Notes under the pieces: model-generated | Seen by the model: the letters and a program-made list of their open reading frames with translations, nothing else | Told to the model about the DNA's origin: nothing | The model's database searches: none | Source of the DNA: Streptomyces sp. BA2 | GTDB taxonomy: Bacteria > Actinomycetota > Actinomycetes > Streptomycetales > Streptomycetaceae | Assembly: GCF_009769735.1 (NCBI RefSeq) | Contig: NZ_WSRO01000002.1 | Span: 4,786,001 to 4,850,000, forward strand | Direction of reading: 5' to 3' | DNA: 64,000 nt | Program-made: the position numbers and the translations under genes | Shown: positions 8,323 through 17,572 of the stretch, piece after piece | Numbering within the stretch: position 1 is the stretch's first letter | How the letters are laid out: each line of letters starts with the position of its first letter

Positions 8323-10059
8323 CTAGTAGGGCGCCTGCCACACCACCGCCGTACCGCCCCCGTCCTCCCCGATGCCGGACCCGTACCAACTGTCCCCGCC
8401 GAGCGACTCCGCACGCCTCTTGAGGTTCTTCAGGCCGCTGCGCCGGCCGCCCTCCGCGATGCCTACTCCGTCGTCCGAGACCGTCAGGCGTACGCCCTGC
8501 TGACCGTCGGGCAGGATCACCGTCGCGTCGACGACGACGTCGATGCGGTCGGCCCGCGCATGCCGGAACGCGTTGGACAGCGCCTCGCGCAGAGCCGCGA
8601 TGAGGTTCTTGCCGGTGAGCTCGCCGACCACGGTGTCGACGGGCCCGACGAAGTGGTGCGTGGGCTTGAAGCCGAGCGGCACCGCGGCCATGTTGATCTC
8701 GCGAAGGACCCGCGTACGCAGCCCCGAAGGAGCCTCGGCCGGTCCCTGCTGCAAGGCGAAGATCGCCGTACGGATCTCCTGGATCGTCACGTCGAGCTCG
8801 TCGACGGCCTTGCCCACCCCCGTCTGCACCTCGGGCACGACGGACCTGCGCTGGGCGCTCTCCAGCATCATCCCGGTGGCGAACAGGCGCTGGATCACGA
8901 GGTCGTGCAGGTCCCGCGCGATCCGGTCGCGGTCCTCGTACACCGCGAGCCGTTCTCGGTCGCGCTGCGCCTCGGCCATCATCAGCGCGAGGGCGGCCTG
9001 CGAGGCGAACTGGGTGGCGAGGGTCCGCTCGGTCTCGCTGAACGGCCGAGCGCCACGCGCGCGTGGCGTGACGAGCGTCCCCATGACGCGGCCGTCGCTC
9101 TGCAGCGGCAGCATCATGACGGGGCCGTAGCCGCGGGCGAGGTCGGTCATGACGCGCGGGTCCGTGGCCGCGTCGTCGAGGAACACGGAGTCACCGGCGA
9201 GCAGATCGGTGATGATCCGGCTCTCCGGGGGGACGACCACGCCGAGAATCCCGGAGGGTTCGTCCGAGGAGACGGCGACGATCTCCATGCCGCCCTCGTC
9301 GTCGGGCAGGAGCACGATCCCCGCGGCCGAGTCGGCGAGATGGCGGGCCTGTTCGGCGACGACGGCGAGCGCCTCCTCCGCATCGCTCCCCGAGAGCAGC
9401 GCCGTGGTGACCGCCACGGAACCGTCGATCCAGCGCTCGCGCTGCATGGCGGCTTCGTAGAGGCGGGCGTTGCCGATGGCGATGCCCGCCTCCGTCGCGA
9501 GCACGCGGACCATGTGCACGTCGTACTCGTTGAAGTCGGCGCCGCCCCGCTTCTCGGTCAGGTAGAGGTTGCCGAAGATCTCGCCCTGGACGCGGATGGG
9601 GACGCCGAGGAAGGTCCGCATCGGCGGGTGGTGGGCCGGGAAGCCGCACGAGCGCGGGTCGGCCGAGAGGTCCGCGAGGCGCAGCGTCTCCGGCTGGTGG
9701 ATGAGGGCGCCGAGCAGCCCCTTGTGTCCGTCGGGCAGGCGCCCGATGCGCTCGGCGGTCTTCTCGTCGATGCCGGTGTAGACGAAGTCGGAGAGCCCCT
9801 TGCCGTCTTCGGAGACGACGCCGATCGCCGCGTAGTGGGCGTCCGCGAGCTCGGCCGCCGTCTCGCAGATGCGGTCGAGCGTGGTGTGCAGTTCGAGCCC
9901 GGCGCCCACGGAGCGCATCGCCTCCAGGAGCTGCGGCACGCGCGCGGTGAGCTCGGGGGAGAGCCCCTGAAGGCCGCGGGTCGCCTTCTTTGCCGCCTCG
10001 ACCGGGTCCGATGTGCCATCGGGTTGCTCAGAAGCGGCGGAGGCCGAGGGGGCTGACAT
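8323..10059 (-). CDS. Two-GAF sensor histidine kinase, DevS/DosS-like
   Basis: This 578-residue soluble kinase has two GAF domains (about 55-200 and 215-360), a HisKA_3 dimerisation helix with RIARDLHDLVIQRLF (phospho-His385), and an HATPase domain with ALREALSNAFRHA and VSDDGVGI. The first GAF carries HPPM (His144) and, 22 residues later, LYLTEK (Tyr166). This is the same spacing as the heme His149 and distal Tyr171 of mycobacterial DosS, so heme binding is plausible. No response regulator gene is adjacent. It follows the cyd operon on the same strand, separated by a terminator. Its ATG is preceded by AAAGG. Confidence 0.9.
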   Translation of the reverse strand: MSAPSASAASEQPDGTSDPVEAAKKATRGLQGLSPELTARVPQLLEAMRSVGAGLELHTTLDRICETAAELADAHYAAIGVVSEDGKGLSDFVYTGIDEKTAERIGRLPDGHKGLLGALIHQPETLRLADLSADPRSCGFPAHHPPMRTFLGVPIRVQGEIFGNLYLTEKRGGADFNEYDVHMVRVLATEAGIAIGNARLYEAAMQRERWIDGSVAVTTALLSGSDAEEALAVVAEQARHLADSAAGIVLLPDDEGGMEIVAVSSDEPSGILGVVVPPESRIITDLLAGDSVFLDDAATDPRVMTDLARGYGPVMMLPLQSDGRVMGTLVTPRARGARPFSETERTLATQFASQAALALMMAEAQRDRERLAVYEDRDRIARDLHDLVIQRLFATGMMLESAQRRSVVPEVQTGVGKAVDELDVTIQEIRTAIFALQQGPAEAPSGLRTRVLREINMAAVPLGFKPTHHFVGPVDTVVGELTGKNLIAALREALSNAFRHARADRIDVVVDATVILPDGQQGVRLTVSDDGVGIAEGGRRSGLKNLKRRAESLGGDSWYGSGIGEDGGGTAVVWQAPY

Positions 10060-10097
10060 GCCTTTGAGAGTAGTTAGTCCTATTTGGCGAGGAAAGT

Positions 10098-10129
10098 CGG
10101 GGCCCCGAGCCGACTGGCTCGGCGCCCCG
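10098..10129 (-). terminator. Hairpin terminator after cydCD
   Basis: A 14-bp stem (10098-10111 with 10116-10129, one mismatch) closes a GACT loop six bases past the cydCD stop. It should separate cydCD transcription from the downstream kinase gene. Confidence 0.7.
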
Positions 10130-10134
10130 CGGCC

Positions 10135-13100
10135 CTACCCGGCGGCCGTCACCAGCAGGTCCGCCGCCCGCTCCCGTTCCAGCATGCGCCGCAGCGGCCC
10201 GTCCACCACCACGAGGTCCGCGTACGGACCACGCTGCACCACCCGGCCGGCGTCCAGGACGATCACCTCGTCCACCGCGTCGAGCCCGGCGAGCCGGTGC
10301 GTGATGAGCACCGTCGTACGGCCTTCGGTGGCAGCAAGGAGGTCGTCGGTGAGCGCGTCGGCGGTCGGCAGGTCGAGATGTTCGGCCGGCTCGTCAAGGA
10401 CGAGTACGGGGAAGTCGGCGAGCAGCGCGCGGGCCAGGGCGATGCGCTGCCGCTGGCCTCCGGAGAGCCGGGCCCCGTGCTCGCCGACCAGGGTGTCGAG
10501 CCCTTCGGGGAGCGAGTCGGTCCACTCCCGCAGCCGGGCCCGCGCAAGGGCGCCGCGCAGTTCGTCGTCACTGGCGCCCTTGCGTGCGATGAGCAGGTTC
10601 TCGCGTACGGAGCTGTCGAAGATGTGCGCGTCCTGCGCGCAGAGCCCGACGAGTTCGCGCACGGTGTCGCCGTCCAGCGTGGCCGCGTCCGTGCCGCCCA
10701 GGCTGTACGACCCTTCGCTCGCCCCCAGGAAGCGCAGCAGCACCTGGGCGAGCGTCGTCTTGCCGGAACCCGAAGCGCCGACCACCGCGATGCGCCGACC
10801 ACGCTCCAGCGTCAGGCCGACGCCCGCGAGCGCGTCCCGGTCCTGGCCCTCGTACCGGGCGTGCAGCCCCTCGACACGGAGCGGGAAGGGCGTCTGCGGG
10901 CGCTGTGCGGGGACAGCGGGCTCGGGGACGGGTTCGGGGGCGTCCAGGACCTCGTAGACGCGCTCGGCGCTCTTCCTGACGCGCTGGCGGTACTGCACGG
11001 CGAGGGGCAGCCCGAGGACCGCCTCGAAGGCGGCGAGCGGAGTGAGGACGACGACGGCGAGGGCAATGCCGCTGAGCCGCCCGTCGTGCACCGCCGGTAC
11101 GCCGACGAGAGCGGCGGCGGCCACGGTGAGACCGGTGGCGAGCGCGCCGAGCCCGTCGCCGAGCGCCGTGGCCGTGGCGGTCCTGGACGCGATGCGGGTC
11201 AGCGCGGCATCGGCTTCCTTCGCCTTGGCCGTACGCCGGGTCAGCGCGCCCGCGACCGTCAACTCGGCGGTACCGGTGAGCAGATCGGCCACGCGGGTGG
11301 CCAGCACCCCGCGCGCGGGGGCGAGCTTGCGCTCCGCCCGGCGGGCGACGGCTCCGGAGAGCAGCGGTACGCCCACCCCGGCGATGAGCAGGCCGACGGC
11401 GAGGACCGCGCCGGCCTCGGGCAGCAGCCAGGCGGTGAAGCCGACGGCTCCGGCGCCCACGACAGCGGCGGCCGACGCGGGCAGGAGCCAGCGCAGCCAG
11501 TAGTCCTGCAAGGCGTCCACGTCGGCGACCAGGCGGGAGAGGAGGTCCCCGCGGCGGGTCTTCCTGAGCCCGGCCGGGGCGAGGCGCTCAAGGCGGCGGT
11601 AGACGGCGACGCGGGTGTCGGCCAGCATGCGCAGGACGGCGTCGTGCGAGACGAGGCGCTCCGCGTAGCGGAAGACGGCACGGCCCATGCCGAAGGCGCG
11701 GGTGGCCGTCACCGCGATCATCAGGTACATCACCGGCGGCTGCTCGGACGCCCGGCTGATCAGCCACCCCGAGGTCGCCATCAGCCCTACGGAGCTGCCG
11801 ATCGCGAGGGCGCCGAGGAGAAGGGCGAGCACGAGCTTGCCCTTCCGCGCCTGTGCGGCACCCCGCACCCGGGCCAGCACGTCGCCCTTCGGGTGGGGTA
11901 TCTCGTACCCCTCCTCGCGGCCACCCGGCACGATCGGGCCGCCGGGGGAGAGGGAATCGCCGGCAACGGCACCCGGCACCTTGACGGCGTGCCCACGGCG
12001 CTGGACCTCACCGACGTGTGCATCCAGCCGTACGACACGATCCGCAACCCCCAGCAACGCCGGCCGATGCACCACCAGCAGCACGGTCCGCCCCACGGCC
12101 AGCCGCCGAACCGCCTCGACGACGCCCTCCTCGGTCTCCCCGTCCAGAGCCGCGGTCGGCTCGTCAAGGAGGACCACAGGCCGGTCGGCCAGGAACGCCC
12201 GCGCCAGAGCGAGCCGCTGCCGCTGCCCGGCCGAAAGCCCCGCCCCGTCCTCCCCGAGCAGCGTCCCCACACCACCCGGCAGCGCGGAAACGAACCCCCA
12301 GGCCCCCGCCGCCTCCAACGCATCGCGCACGGAAGCGTCGTCCGCGTCCGGCCGCGCAAGGCGTACGTTCTCCGCGATGGACCCGGCGTACAGGTGCGGC
12401 CGCTGCGGGACCCAGGCGATCCGCTCCCGCCACCGCTCCGGCGCGACCTCGGCCAGGTCGACGCCCCCGACACACACCCGCCCCTCAGCAGGCTCGACGA
12501 ACCCGAGGACCACGTCGAGCAGCGTCGACTTGCCCACGCCGCTGGGCCCGACCAGAGCCACGGTCTCGCCGGGCTCCACCGCGAACGAAACCCCGGAGAC
12601 CGCGTCCGAAGACCGGCCCGGATACCGGACCGTCACGCCCTCCACGCTCAACGTCCCCGAAGGAGCCGGTGCGTCCCCGGCGGCCCGCACCGGAGCCTCC
12701 AGGACCTCGAAGATCTCCTCGGCGGCGGAGAGCCCCTCCGCCGCCGCGTGGTACTGCGCTCCGACCTGCCGCAGCGGCAGGTAGGCCTCGGGCGCGAGGA
12801 TCAGGATCACCAGACCCACGTACAGATCCATGTCGCCGTGGACGAGCCGCATTCCGATCGTCACCGCGACCAGCGCCACGGACAGCGTCGCGAGGAGTTC
12901 GAGCGCGAACGACGACAGGAAGGCGATGCGCAGCGTACGCATCGTCGCCTGTCGGTACTCGCCCGTGATCTGCCGGATCGACTCGGCCTGCGCCTTCGCG
13001 CGTCCGAACACCTTCAGGGTCGGCAGGCCCGCCACCACGTCCAGGAAGTGCCCCGACAGACGGGACAGGAGCCGCCACTGACGGTCCATCCGGTTCTGGG

Positions 13101-13644
13101 TCGCCATACCGATCAGGATCATGAAGATCGGGATCAGCGGCAGCGTCACGACGATGATCGCCGCCGACACCCAGTCCTCGGTGACGATCCTCGCGAGCAC
13201 CGCCACCGGAACCACCACCGCGAGCCCCAACTGCGGCAGATAGCGCGAGAAGTAGTCGTCGAGTGCGTCCACGCCCCGCGTGGCCAGCGAGACCAGCGAC
13301 CCCGTCCGCTGGCTGCTCAGCCAGCCCGGACCCAACAGCCCCGCCCGGTCGAGCAGCCGCCCCCGCAGCTCCGACTTCACCGCCGCGCTCTCCCGGTGGG
13401 CGGCGAGCTCGGTCAGCCAGGCGACAAGCGCCCGCCCCGCCGCGACCACCACGAGCAGGACGAACGGCGTCCCCAGATCGCCGAGGGCGAGCCCCTTCTG
13501 GAAGGCACCGACCACGATCTCGGCGATGAGCATCGCCTGAGCGACGACCAGGCCCGCCCCGGCGACGCCGAGGACCACCACCGCGGCCAGGAAGAACCGG
13601 GTGGCACGGGCGTACCGCAGCAGACGCGGGTCGATTGGTTTCAC
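10135..13644 (-). CDS. cydCD: Fused CydD-CydC thiol exporter needed for cytochrome bd assembly
   Basis: This protein of about 1169 residues joins two complete ABC half-transporters. Each has a six-helix membrane part and an ATPase. Half one has GPSGVGKST, LSAGQRQRLALA and LLDEPTAALD. Half two has GASGSGKTT, LSGGQRQRIALA and VLDEPAEHLD. CydDC exports cysteine or glutathione and is required for heme insertion into the bd oxidase; actinomycetes often fuse it. It is the last gene of cydA-cydB-cydCD. Two in-frame GTG starts exist (13653 and 13644). GGAGGG sits one base before the first and ten before the second, so I prefer 13644. A parS site covers this start. Confidence 0.93.
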   Translation of the reverse strand: MKPIDPRLLRYARATRFFLAAVVVLGVAGAGLVVAQAMLIAEIVVGAFQKGLALGDLGTPFVLLVVVAAGRALVAWLTELAAHRESAAVKSELRGRLLDRAGLLGPGWLSSQRTGSLVSLATRGVDALDDYFSRYLPQLGLAVVVPVAVLARIVTEDWVSAAIIVVTLPLIPIFMILIGMATQNRMDRQWRLLSRLSGHFLDVVAGLPTLKVFGRAKAQAESIRQITGEYRQATMRTLRIAFLSSFALELLATLSVALVAVTIGMRLVHGDMDLYVGLVILILAPEAYLPLRQVGAQYHAAAEGLSAAEEIFEVLEAPVRAAGDAPAPSGTLSVEGVTVRYPGRSSDAVSGVSFAVEPGETVALVGPSGVGKSTLLDVVLGFVEPAEGRVCVGGVDLAEVAPERWRERIAWVPQRPHLYAGSIAENVRLARPDADDASVRDALEAAGAWGFVSALPGGVGTLLGEDGAGLSAGQRQRLALARAFLADRPVVLLDEPTAALDGETEEGVVEAVRRLAVGRTVLLVVHRPALLGVADRVVRLDAHVGEVQRRGHAVKVPGAVAGDSLSPGGPIVPGGREEGYEIPHPKGDVLARVRGAAQARKGKLVLALLLGALAIGSSVGLMATSGWLISRASEQPPVMYLMIAVTATRAFGMGRAVFRYAERLVSHDAVLRMLADTRVAVYRRLERLAPAGLRKTRRGDLLSRLVADVDALQDYWLRWLLPASAAAVVGAGAVGFTAWLLPEAGAVLAVGLLIAGVGVPLLSGAVARRAERKLAPARGVLATRVADLLTGTAELTVAGALTRRTAKAKEADAALTRIASRTATATALGDGLGALATGLTVAAAALVGVPAVHDGRLSGIALAVVVLTPLAAFEAVLGLPLAVQYRQRVRKSAERVYEVLDAPEPVPEPAVPAQRPQTPFPLRVEGLHARYEGQDRDALAGVGLTLERGRRIAVVGASGSGKTTLAQVLLRFLGASEGSYSLGGTDAATLDGDTVRELVGLCAQDAHIFDSSVRENLLIARKGASDDELRGALARARLREWTDSLPEGLDTLVGEHGARLSGGQRQRIALARALLADFPVLVLDEPAEHLDLPTADALTDDLLAATEGRTTVLITHRLAGLDAVDEVIVLDAGRVVQRGPYADLVVVDGPLRRMLERERAADLLVTAAG

Positions 13645-13651
13645 GTGAAAC
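13638..13651. promoter_or_regulatory. parS (ParB-binding) site
   Basis: An exact GTTTCACGTGAAAC lies across the translation start of cydCD. Read on the minus strand it supplies the first codons (V)FHVK. ParB proteins of Streptomyces load on this 14-bp palindrome near oriC. Confidence 0.93.
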
Positions 13652-13711
13652 ACACCCTCCGAGGGACCGGAAGAAGACAGCCGATGGGCTCAGGGACCAA
13701 CACGCGAGGAC

Positions 13712-14725
13712 TCAGTGCGCCGCGTCCGCGATGTGCTGCGTACCGATCCGCTTGCGGAACACCCAGTAGGTCCACGACTGGTAGAGCAGCACGATCGGCG
13801 TCGCGATGCCGGCGCACCAGGTCATGATCTTCAGGGTGTAGGGACTCGACGAGGCGTTGGTGACCGTGAGGTTCCACTCCTCGTTCAGCGACGACGGCAT
13901 GACGTTAGGGAAGAGCGTCAGGAAAATCATCGCGAAAGCCGCCGCGATCGTGATGCCCGACAGCGCGAACGACCAGCCCTCGCGCCCCACCTTGATCGCC
14001 CCGATGGCACCCACCAGCGCGACCACGGCCACGATCATCGCGACCAGGCTCTTGCCGTCGCCGTTGTCCGCCTGCGTCCAGAGCAGGAACCCGAGCGCCA
14101 GGACAGCGGCCGCCAGGCCGAGCCCGAGTGCCAGCTTCCGCGCCCGCACACGGATGTCCCCCACCGTCTTGAGCGAGGCGAAGACCGCGCCGTGGAAGGT
14201 AAACAGCGCCAGGGTGACCAGGCCGCCCAGGATCGCGTACGGGTTCAGCAGGTCCCAGAAGCCGCCCACGTACTCCTTGTGGGCGTCGATCTTCACGCCG
14301 CGCGTGATGTTGGCGAAGGCCACGCCCCACATCACGGCCGGGATCAGCGAGGTCCAGAAGATGGCCTGCTCCCAGTTGCGCTGCCAGTTCTCCTCGGGCC
14401 GCTTCGCCCGGTACTCGAAGGCGACACCGCGCACGATCAGGCAGAGCAGGATGATCAGGAGGGGCAGATAGAAGCCGGAGAAGAGCGTCGCGTACCACTC
14501 GGGGAAGGCGGCGAAGGTCGCGCCGCCCGCCGTGAGCAGCCACACCTCGTTGCCGTCCCAGACGGGGCCGATGGTGTTGATGAGCACCCGCTTCTCGGTC
14601 CTGTCACGGGCGAGCAGTTTGGTGAGGATGCCGATCCCGAAGTCGAAGCCCTCCAGGAAGAAGTAGCCGATCCACAGGACTGCGATCAGCACGAACCAGA
14701 CGTCGTGAAGTTCCATGTCGATCAA
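13712..14725 (-). CDS. cydB: Cytochrome bd ubiquinol/menaquinol oxidase subunit II
   Basis: This 337-residue integral membrane protein has about nine helices. GPVWDGNEVWLLTAGGATFAAFPEWYA is the hallmark of CydB, followed by LPLLIILLCLIVRGVAFEYR. It pairs with CydA in the high-affinity quinol oxidase that reduces oxygen to water without proton pumping. It starts five bases after the cydA stop. A gap of about 60 bp separates it from cydCD. Family length is usual and no lesion is seen. Confidence 0.95.
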   Translation of the reverse strand: MIDMELHDVWFVLIAVLWIGYFFLEGFDFGIGILTKLLARDRTEKRVLINTIGPVWDGNEVWLLTAGGATFAAFPEWYATLFSGFYLPLLIILLCLIVRGVAFEYRAKRPEENWQRNWEQAIFWTSLIPAVMWGVAFANITRGVKIDAHKEYVGGFWDLLNPYAILGGLVTLALFTFHGAVFASLKTVGDIRVRARKLALGLGLAAAVLALGFLLWTQADNGDGKSLVAMIVAVVALVGAIGAIKVGREGWSFALSGITIAAAFAMIFLTLFPNVMPSSLNEEWNLTVTNASSSPYTLKIMTWCAGIATPIVLLYQSWTYWVFRKRIGTQHIADAAH

Positions 14726-14730
14726 CTCCC

Positions 14731-16269
14731 TCAGTACGAGAAGGCCATGGGCCGGTCGGCATCGGCGTCATCATCGGAACCCGAGCCGGAACCGGGACCG
14801 CCGATCTTGGTGGGCGGGTTGAGGTCGGCCTCGGTGAGCTCGGGCGGACCCGCCTTGATGTACTTGAGCAGCAGCTTCACCTCGATCACGGCGAGGATCG
14901 CGTAGATCCCGGTGAACACGACCAGCGAAGTGATCACCTCACCCTGCGACACCCCCGGCGAGACCGCGTCCTGGGTCTTCAGGACGCCGTAGACCACCCA
15001 GGGCTGCCGCCCGGTCTCGGTGAAGATCCAGCCCCAGGCGGTGCCGATGAGGGGGAAGATCAGCGTCCACTGGGAGAGCCGCCACCACCAGTTGCCGAGC
15101 TTCGGCGTCAGTTCCTTGTTCTTGGTGAGCATGAGCTTCGGCACGTCGTCCTCGCCCGTGCGGTGCTCAGGCGCCAGCCAGAACTTCTTCCGCGTCAGCC
15201 AGAGTCCGGCGGTGCACAGGGCCATCGAGACCCCGCCGAAGCCGATCATCCAGCGGTAGGACCAGTAGGCGGTGGGGATGTTGGGCCGGTAGTCGCCGGG
15301 CCCGAACTTCTCCTGCGCCTCCTTGTTGAGGTCGTTGATGCCGGGGATCTCGGCGCTGAAGTTGTTCTTGGCGAGGAAGGAAAGGACCCCGGGGACCTCG
15401 ATGGCGACCTTGTTGTGTCCCTCGGAGACATCGCCGTACGCGAAGAGCGAGAACGGCGCCGGCTTCTCCGACTCCCACAGGGCCTCGGCGGCCGACATCT
15501 TCATCGGCTGCTGCTCGTACATGACCTTGCCGAGGGTGTCGGCGCTGACCACGGTGAGGAGGGTGCCGACGAACGCGGTGACCAGGCCGAGCCGCATCGA
15601 CATCCGCATGGTGCGGATGTGCTGCTTCTTGCGCAGGTGGAAGATCGCGATGCCGGTCATGAAGGCGCCGCCGACCAGGACGGCCGCCGAGATGACGTGG
15701 AAGAAGTTGACCAGCGTCGTCTCCTGGAAGAGCACCTTCGAGAAGTCGGTGAGCTCCGCGCGCTTGGTGCCGTCCCGCTCCACGATCTTGTAGCCGACCG
15801 GGTGCTGCATGAAGGCGTTGGCCGCGATGATGAAGTACGCCGACGCGATGGTTCCGGCGGAGACGATCCAGATCGTGGCGCAGTGCAGCTTCTTCGGGAG
15901 CTTGTCCCAGCCGAAGATCCACAGGCCGATGAAGGTCGACTCGAAGAAGAAGGCGATGAGCGCCTCGAAGGCGAGCGGCGCCCCGAAGACGTCACCGACG
16001 AAGCGCGAGTAGTCGGACCAGTTCATGCCGAACTGGAACTCCTGGACGATGCCGGTGACGACACCCATCGCGATGTTGATCAGGAACAGCTTTCCCCAGA
16101 ACTTGGTCGCCCTGAGGTAGTGCTCCTTGCCCGTGCGCACCCAAGCCGTCTCCAGGATCGCCGTGAGGGCGGCCAGCGAGATCGTCAGAGGGACGAACAG
16201 GAAGTGGTAGACGGTGGTTATGCCGAACTGCCATCGCGCCAATGTCTCGGGCGCCAGAGCCAGATCCAC
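14731..16269 (-). CDS. cydA: Cytochrome bd ubiquinol/menaquinol oxidase subunit I
   Basis: This 512-residue heme-bearing subunit has YHFLFVPLTISL at the N-terminus (His22, matching the heme ligand His19 of E. coli), HVISAAVLVGG in mid-protein (second heme ligand) and a C-terminal acidic tail GSGSGSDDDADAD. It oxidises quinol and reduces oxygen at low oxygen tension. The GTG start is well supported by AAGGAGAAG. It is the first gene of cydA-cydB-cydCD, and a Rex operator lies about 80 bp upstream, so induction when NADH rises (oxygen limitation) is expected. Confidence 0.96.
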   Translation of the reverse strand: MDLALAPETLARWQFGITTVYHFLFVPLTISLAALTAILETAWVRTGKEHYLRATKFWGKLFLINIAMGVVTGIVQEFQFGMNWSDYSRFVGDVFGAPLAFEALIAFFFESTFIGLWIFGWDKLPKKLHCATIWIVSAGTIASAYFIIAANAFMQHPVGYKIVERDGTKRAELTDFSKVLFQETTLVNFFHVISAAVLVGGAFMTGIAIFHLRKKQHIRTMRMSMRLGLVTAFVGTLLTVVSADTLGKVMYEQQPMKMSAAEALWESEKPAPFSLFAYGDVSEGHNKVAIEVPGVLSFLAKNNFSAEIPGINDLNKEAQEKFGPGDYRPNIPTAYWSYRWMIGFGGVSMALCTAGLWLTRKKFWLAPEHRTGEDDVPKLMLTKNKELTPKLGNWWWRLSQWTLIFPLIGTAWGWIFTETGRQPWVVYGVLKTQDAVSPGVSQGEVITSLVVFTGIYAILAVIEVKLLLKYIKAGPPELTEADLNPPTKIGGPGSGSGSDDDADADRPMAFSY

Positions 16270-16351
16270 GTCGACTTCTCCTTACGGCCGTGCTCACCTC
16301 GGCGGTTTGCGCCTTTAATCCCACTTACCTCGGGAGCAACCGGGACACGCT

Positions 16352-16367
16352 TGTGAACGCGTTCACA
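16352..16367. promoter_or_regulatory. Rex operator upstream of cydA
   Basis: The palindrome TGTGAACGCGTTCACA is the Rex operator core known from Streptomyces, where Rex represses cydABCD and releases DNA when NADH/NAD+ rises. A further TTCACAAG follows at 16368-16375, giving an overlapping extra half-site. Confidence 0.92.
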
Positions 16368-16439
16368 TTCACAAGCAATTATGTCGCACAAGCTGTCGGC
16401 ACGTGAAGGGGGGGTCCCCCTTTACCGCGGGGAACACGA

Positions 16440-16472
16440 GCAGGGCCCCGGGGAACACCCCCGGGGCCCTGC
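16440..16472 (-). terminator. Terminator after hisC
   Basis: A perfect 14-bp GC-rich stem (16440-16453 with 16459-16472) with an AACAC loop starts 20 bp past the hisC stop. It should end hisC transcription before the cydA promoter region. Confidence 0.85.
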
Positions 16473-16492
16473 TGTCGGAACACCGCCGGAGG

Positions 16493-17572
16493 CTAGAGCT
16501 CCTTGCGGAACGCCTCCGCCGCCTGCAGGAAGATGTCGTTCGCCTCGGTCTCCCCGATCGTGGCCCGCATCCCCTCGCCCGCGAACGGCCGTACGACCAC
16601 GCCGGCCTTCTCGCACGCCGCCGCGAAGTCGGTCGTACGCTCCCCGAGCCGCAGCCACACGAAGTTCGCCTGCGTCTCGGGCACGGTCCAGCCCTGCCCG
16701 CGCAGCGTCTCGACCACCCGCGTGCGCTCGGCGACCAACGAGCCGACGCGGCCCATCAGCTCGTCCTCGGCCCGCAGCGAAGCCACCGCCGCGTCCTGCG
16801 CGAGCTGGCTCACCCCGAAGGGCACCGCCGTCTTGCGCAGCGCGGCGGCCACCGGCTCATGGGCGATCGCGAAGCCGACGCGCAGGCCCGCGAGGCCGTA
16901 CGCCTTGGAGAACGTACGCAGCACGGCGACGTTCGGACGCTCGCGGTAGATCTCCACGCCGTCCGGCACCTCGGCATCCCGGATGAACTCGCGGTAGGCC
17001 TCGTCGAGCACCACAAGGACATCGCTCGGCACCCGGTCGAGGAACCGCTCCAGCTCGGCCCTGCGCACCACGGTGCCGGTCGGGTTGTTCGGGTTGCAGA
17101 CGAAGATCAGCCGCGTCCGGTCGGTGATGGCGTCGGCCATCGCGTCCAGGTCGTGGACGTCCCCCGGCGTCAGCGGCACCTTCACCGACGTGGCCCCGCT
17201 CACCTGCGTGATGATCGGGTACGCCTCGAAGGACCGCCAGGCGTAGATGACCTCATCCCCCGGGCCCGACGTGGCCTGGATCAGCTGCTGCGCGACGCCG
17301 ACGGAACCGGTGCCCGTCGCCACGTGCGACACCGGCACCCCGAAGCGGTCGGCGAGTTCACTCATCAGGCCCGTGCACGCCATGTCGGGGTAGCGGTTGA
17401 ACGCACCCGCGGCGGCGAGCGCGCTCTCCATGACGCCCGGCAGCGGCGGGTAGGGGTTCTCGTTCGAGGACAGCTTGTAGGCCACCGGGCCATCGGCCGC
17501 GGCGGGCTTCCCCGGCTTGTAAGTGGGGATACCCTCCAGCTCGGCACGCAGCCTCGGGCTCGTCTCGCTCAC
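16493..17572 (-). CDS. hisC: Histidinol-phosphate aminotransferase (HisC family)
   Basis: This 359-residue fold-type I PLP enzyme has YKPGKPA and [14 protein letters not shown] at the N-terminus, [20 protein letters not shown] and the PLP-lysine segment [18 protein letters not shown]. It transaminates histidinol phosphate or a related aromatic substrate. No other his gene is nearby, so this may be a second HisC-like or aromatic aminotransferase instead of the pathway copy. The GTG start has a strong GAGGAGG. The leader shows three copies of CCTGAAC(A/T) (17593-17617, plus strand). Confidence 0.87.
   Translation of the reverse strand: MSETSPRLRAELEGIPTYKPGKPAAADGPVAYKLSSNENPYPPLPGVMESALAAAGAFNRYPDMACTGLMSELADRFGVPVSHVATGTGSVGVAQQLIQATSGPGDEVIYAWRSFEAYPIITQVSGATSVKVPLTPGDVHDLDAMADAITDRTRLIFVCNPNNPTGTVVRRAELERFLDRVPSDVLVVLDEAYREFIRDAEVPDGVEIYRERPNVAVLRTFSKAYGLAGLRVGFAIAHEPVAAALRKTAVPFGVSQLAQDAAVASLRAEDELMGRVGSLVAERTRVVETLRGQGWTVPETQANFVWLRLGERTTDFAAACEKAGVVVRPFAGEGMRATIGETEANDIFLQAAEAFRKEL

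Noticed and set aside
10084..13827. 1247-codon open frame on the plus strand opposite cydCD
   Set aside because: Low-complexity Arg/Gly/Asp composition and full overlap with a well-supported ABC transporter gene.
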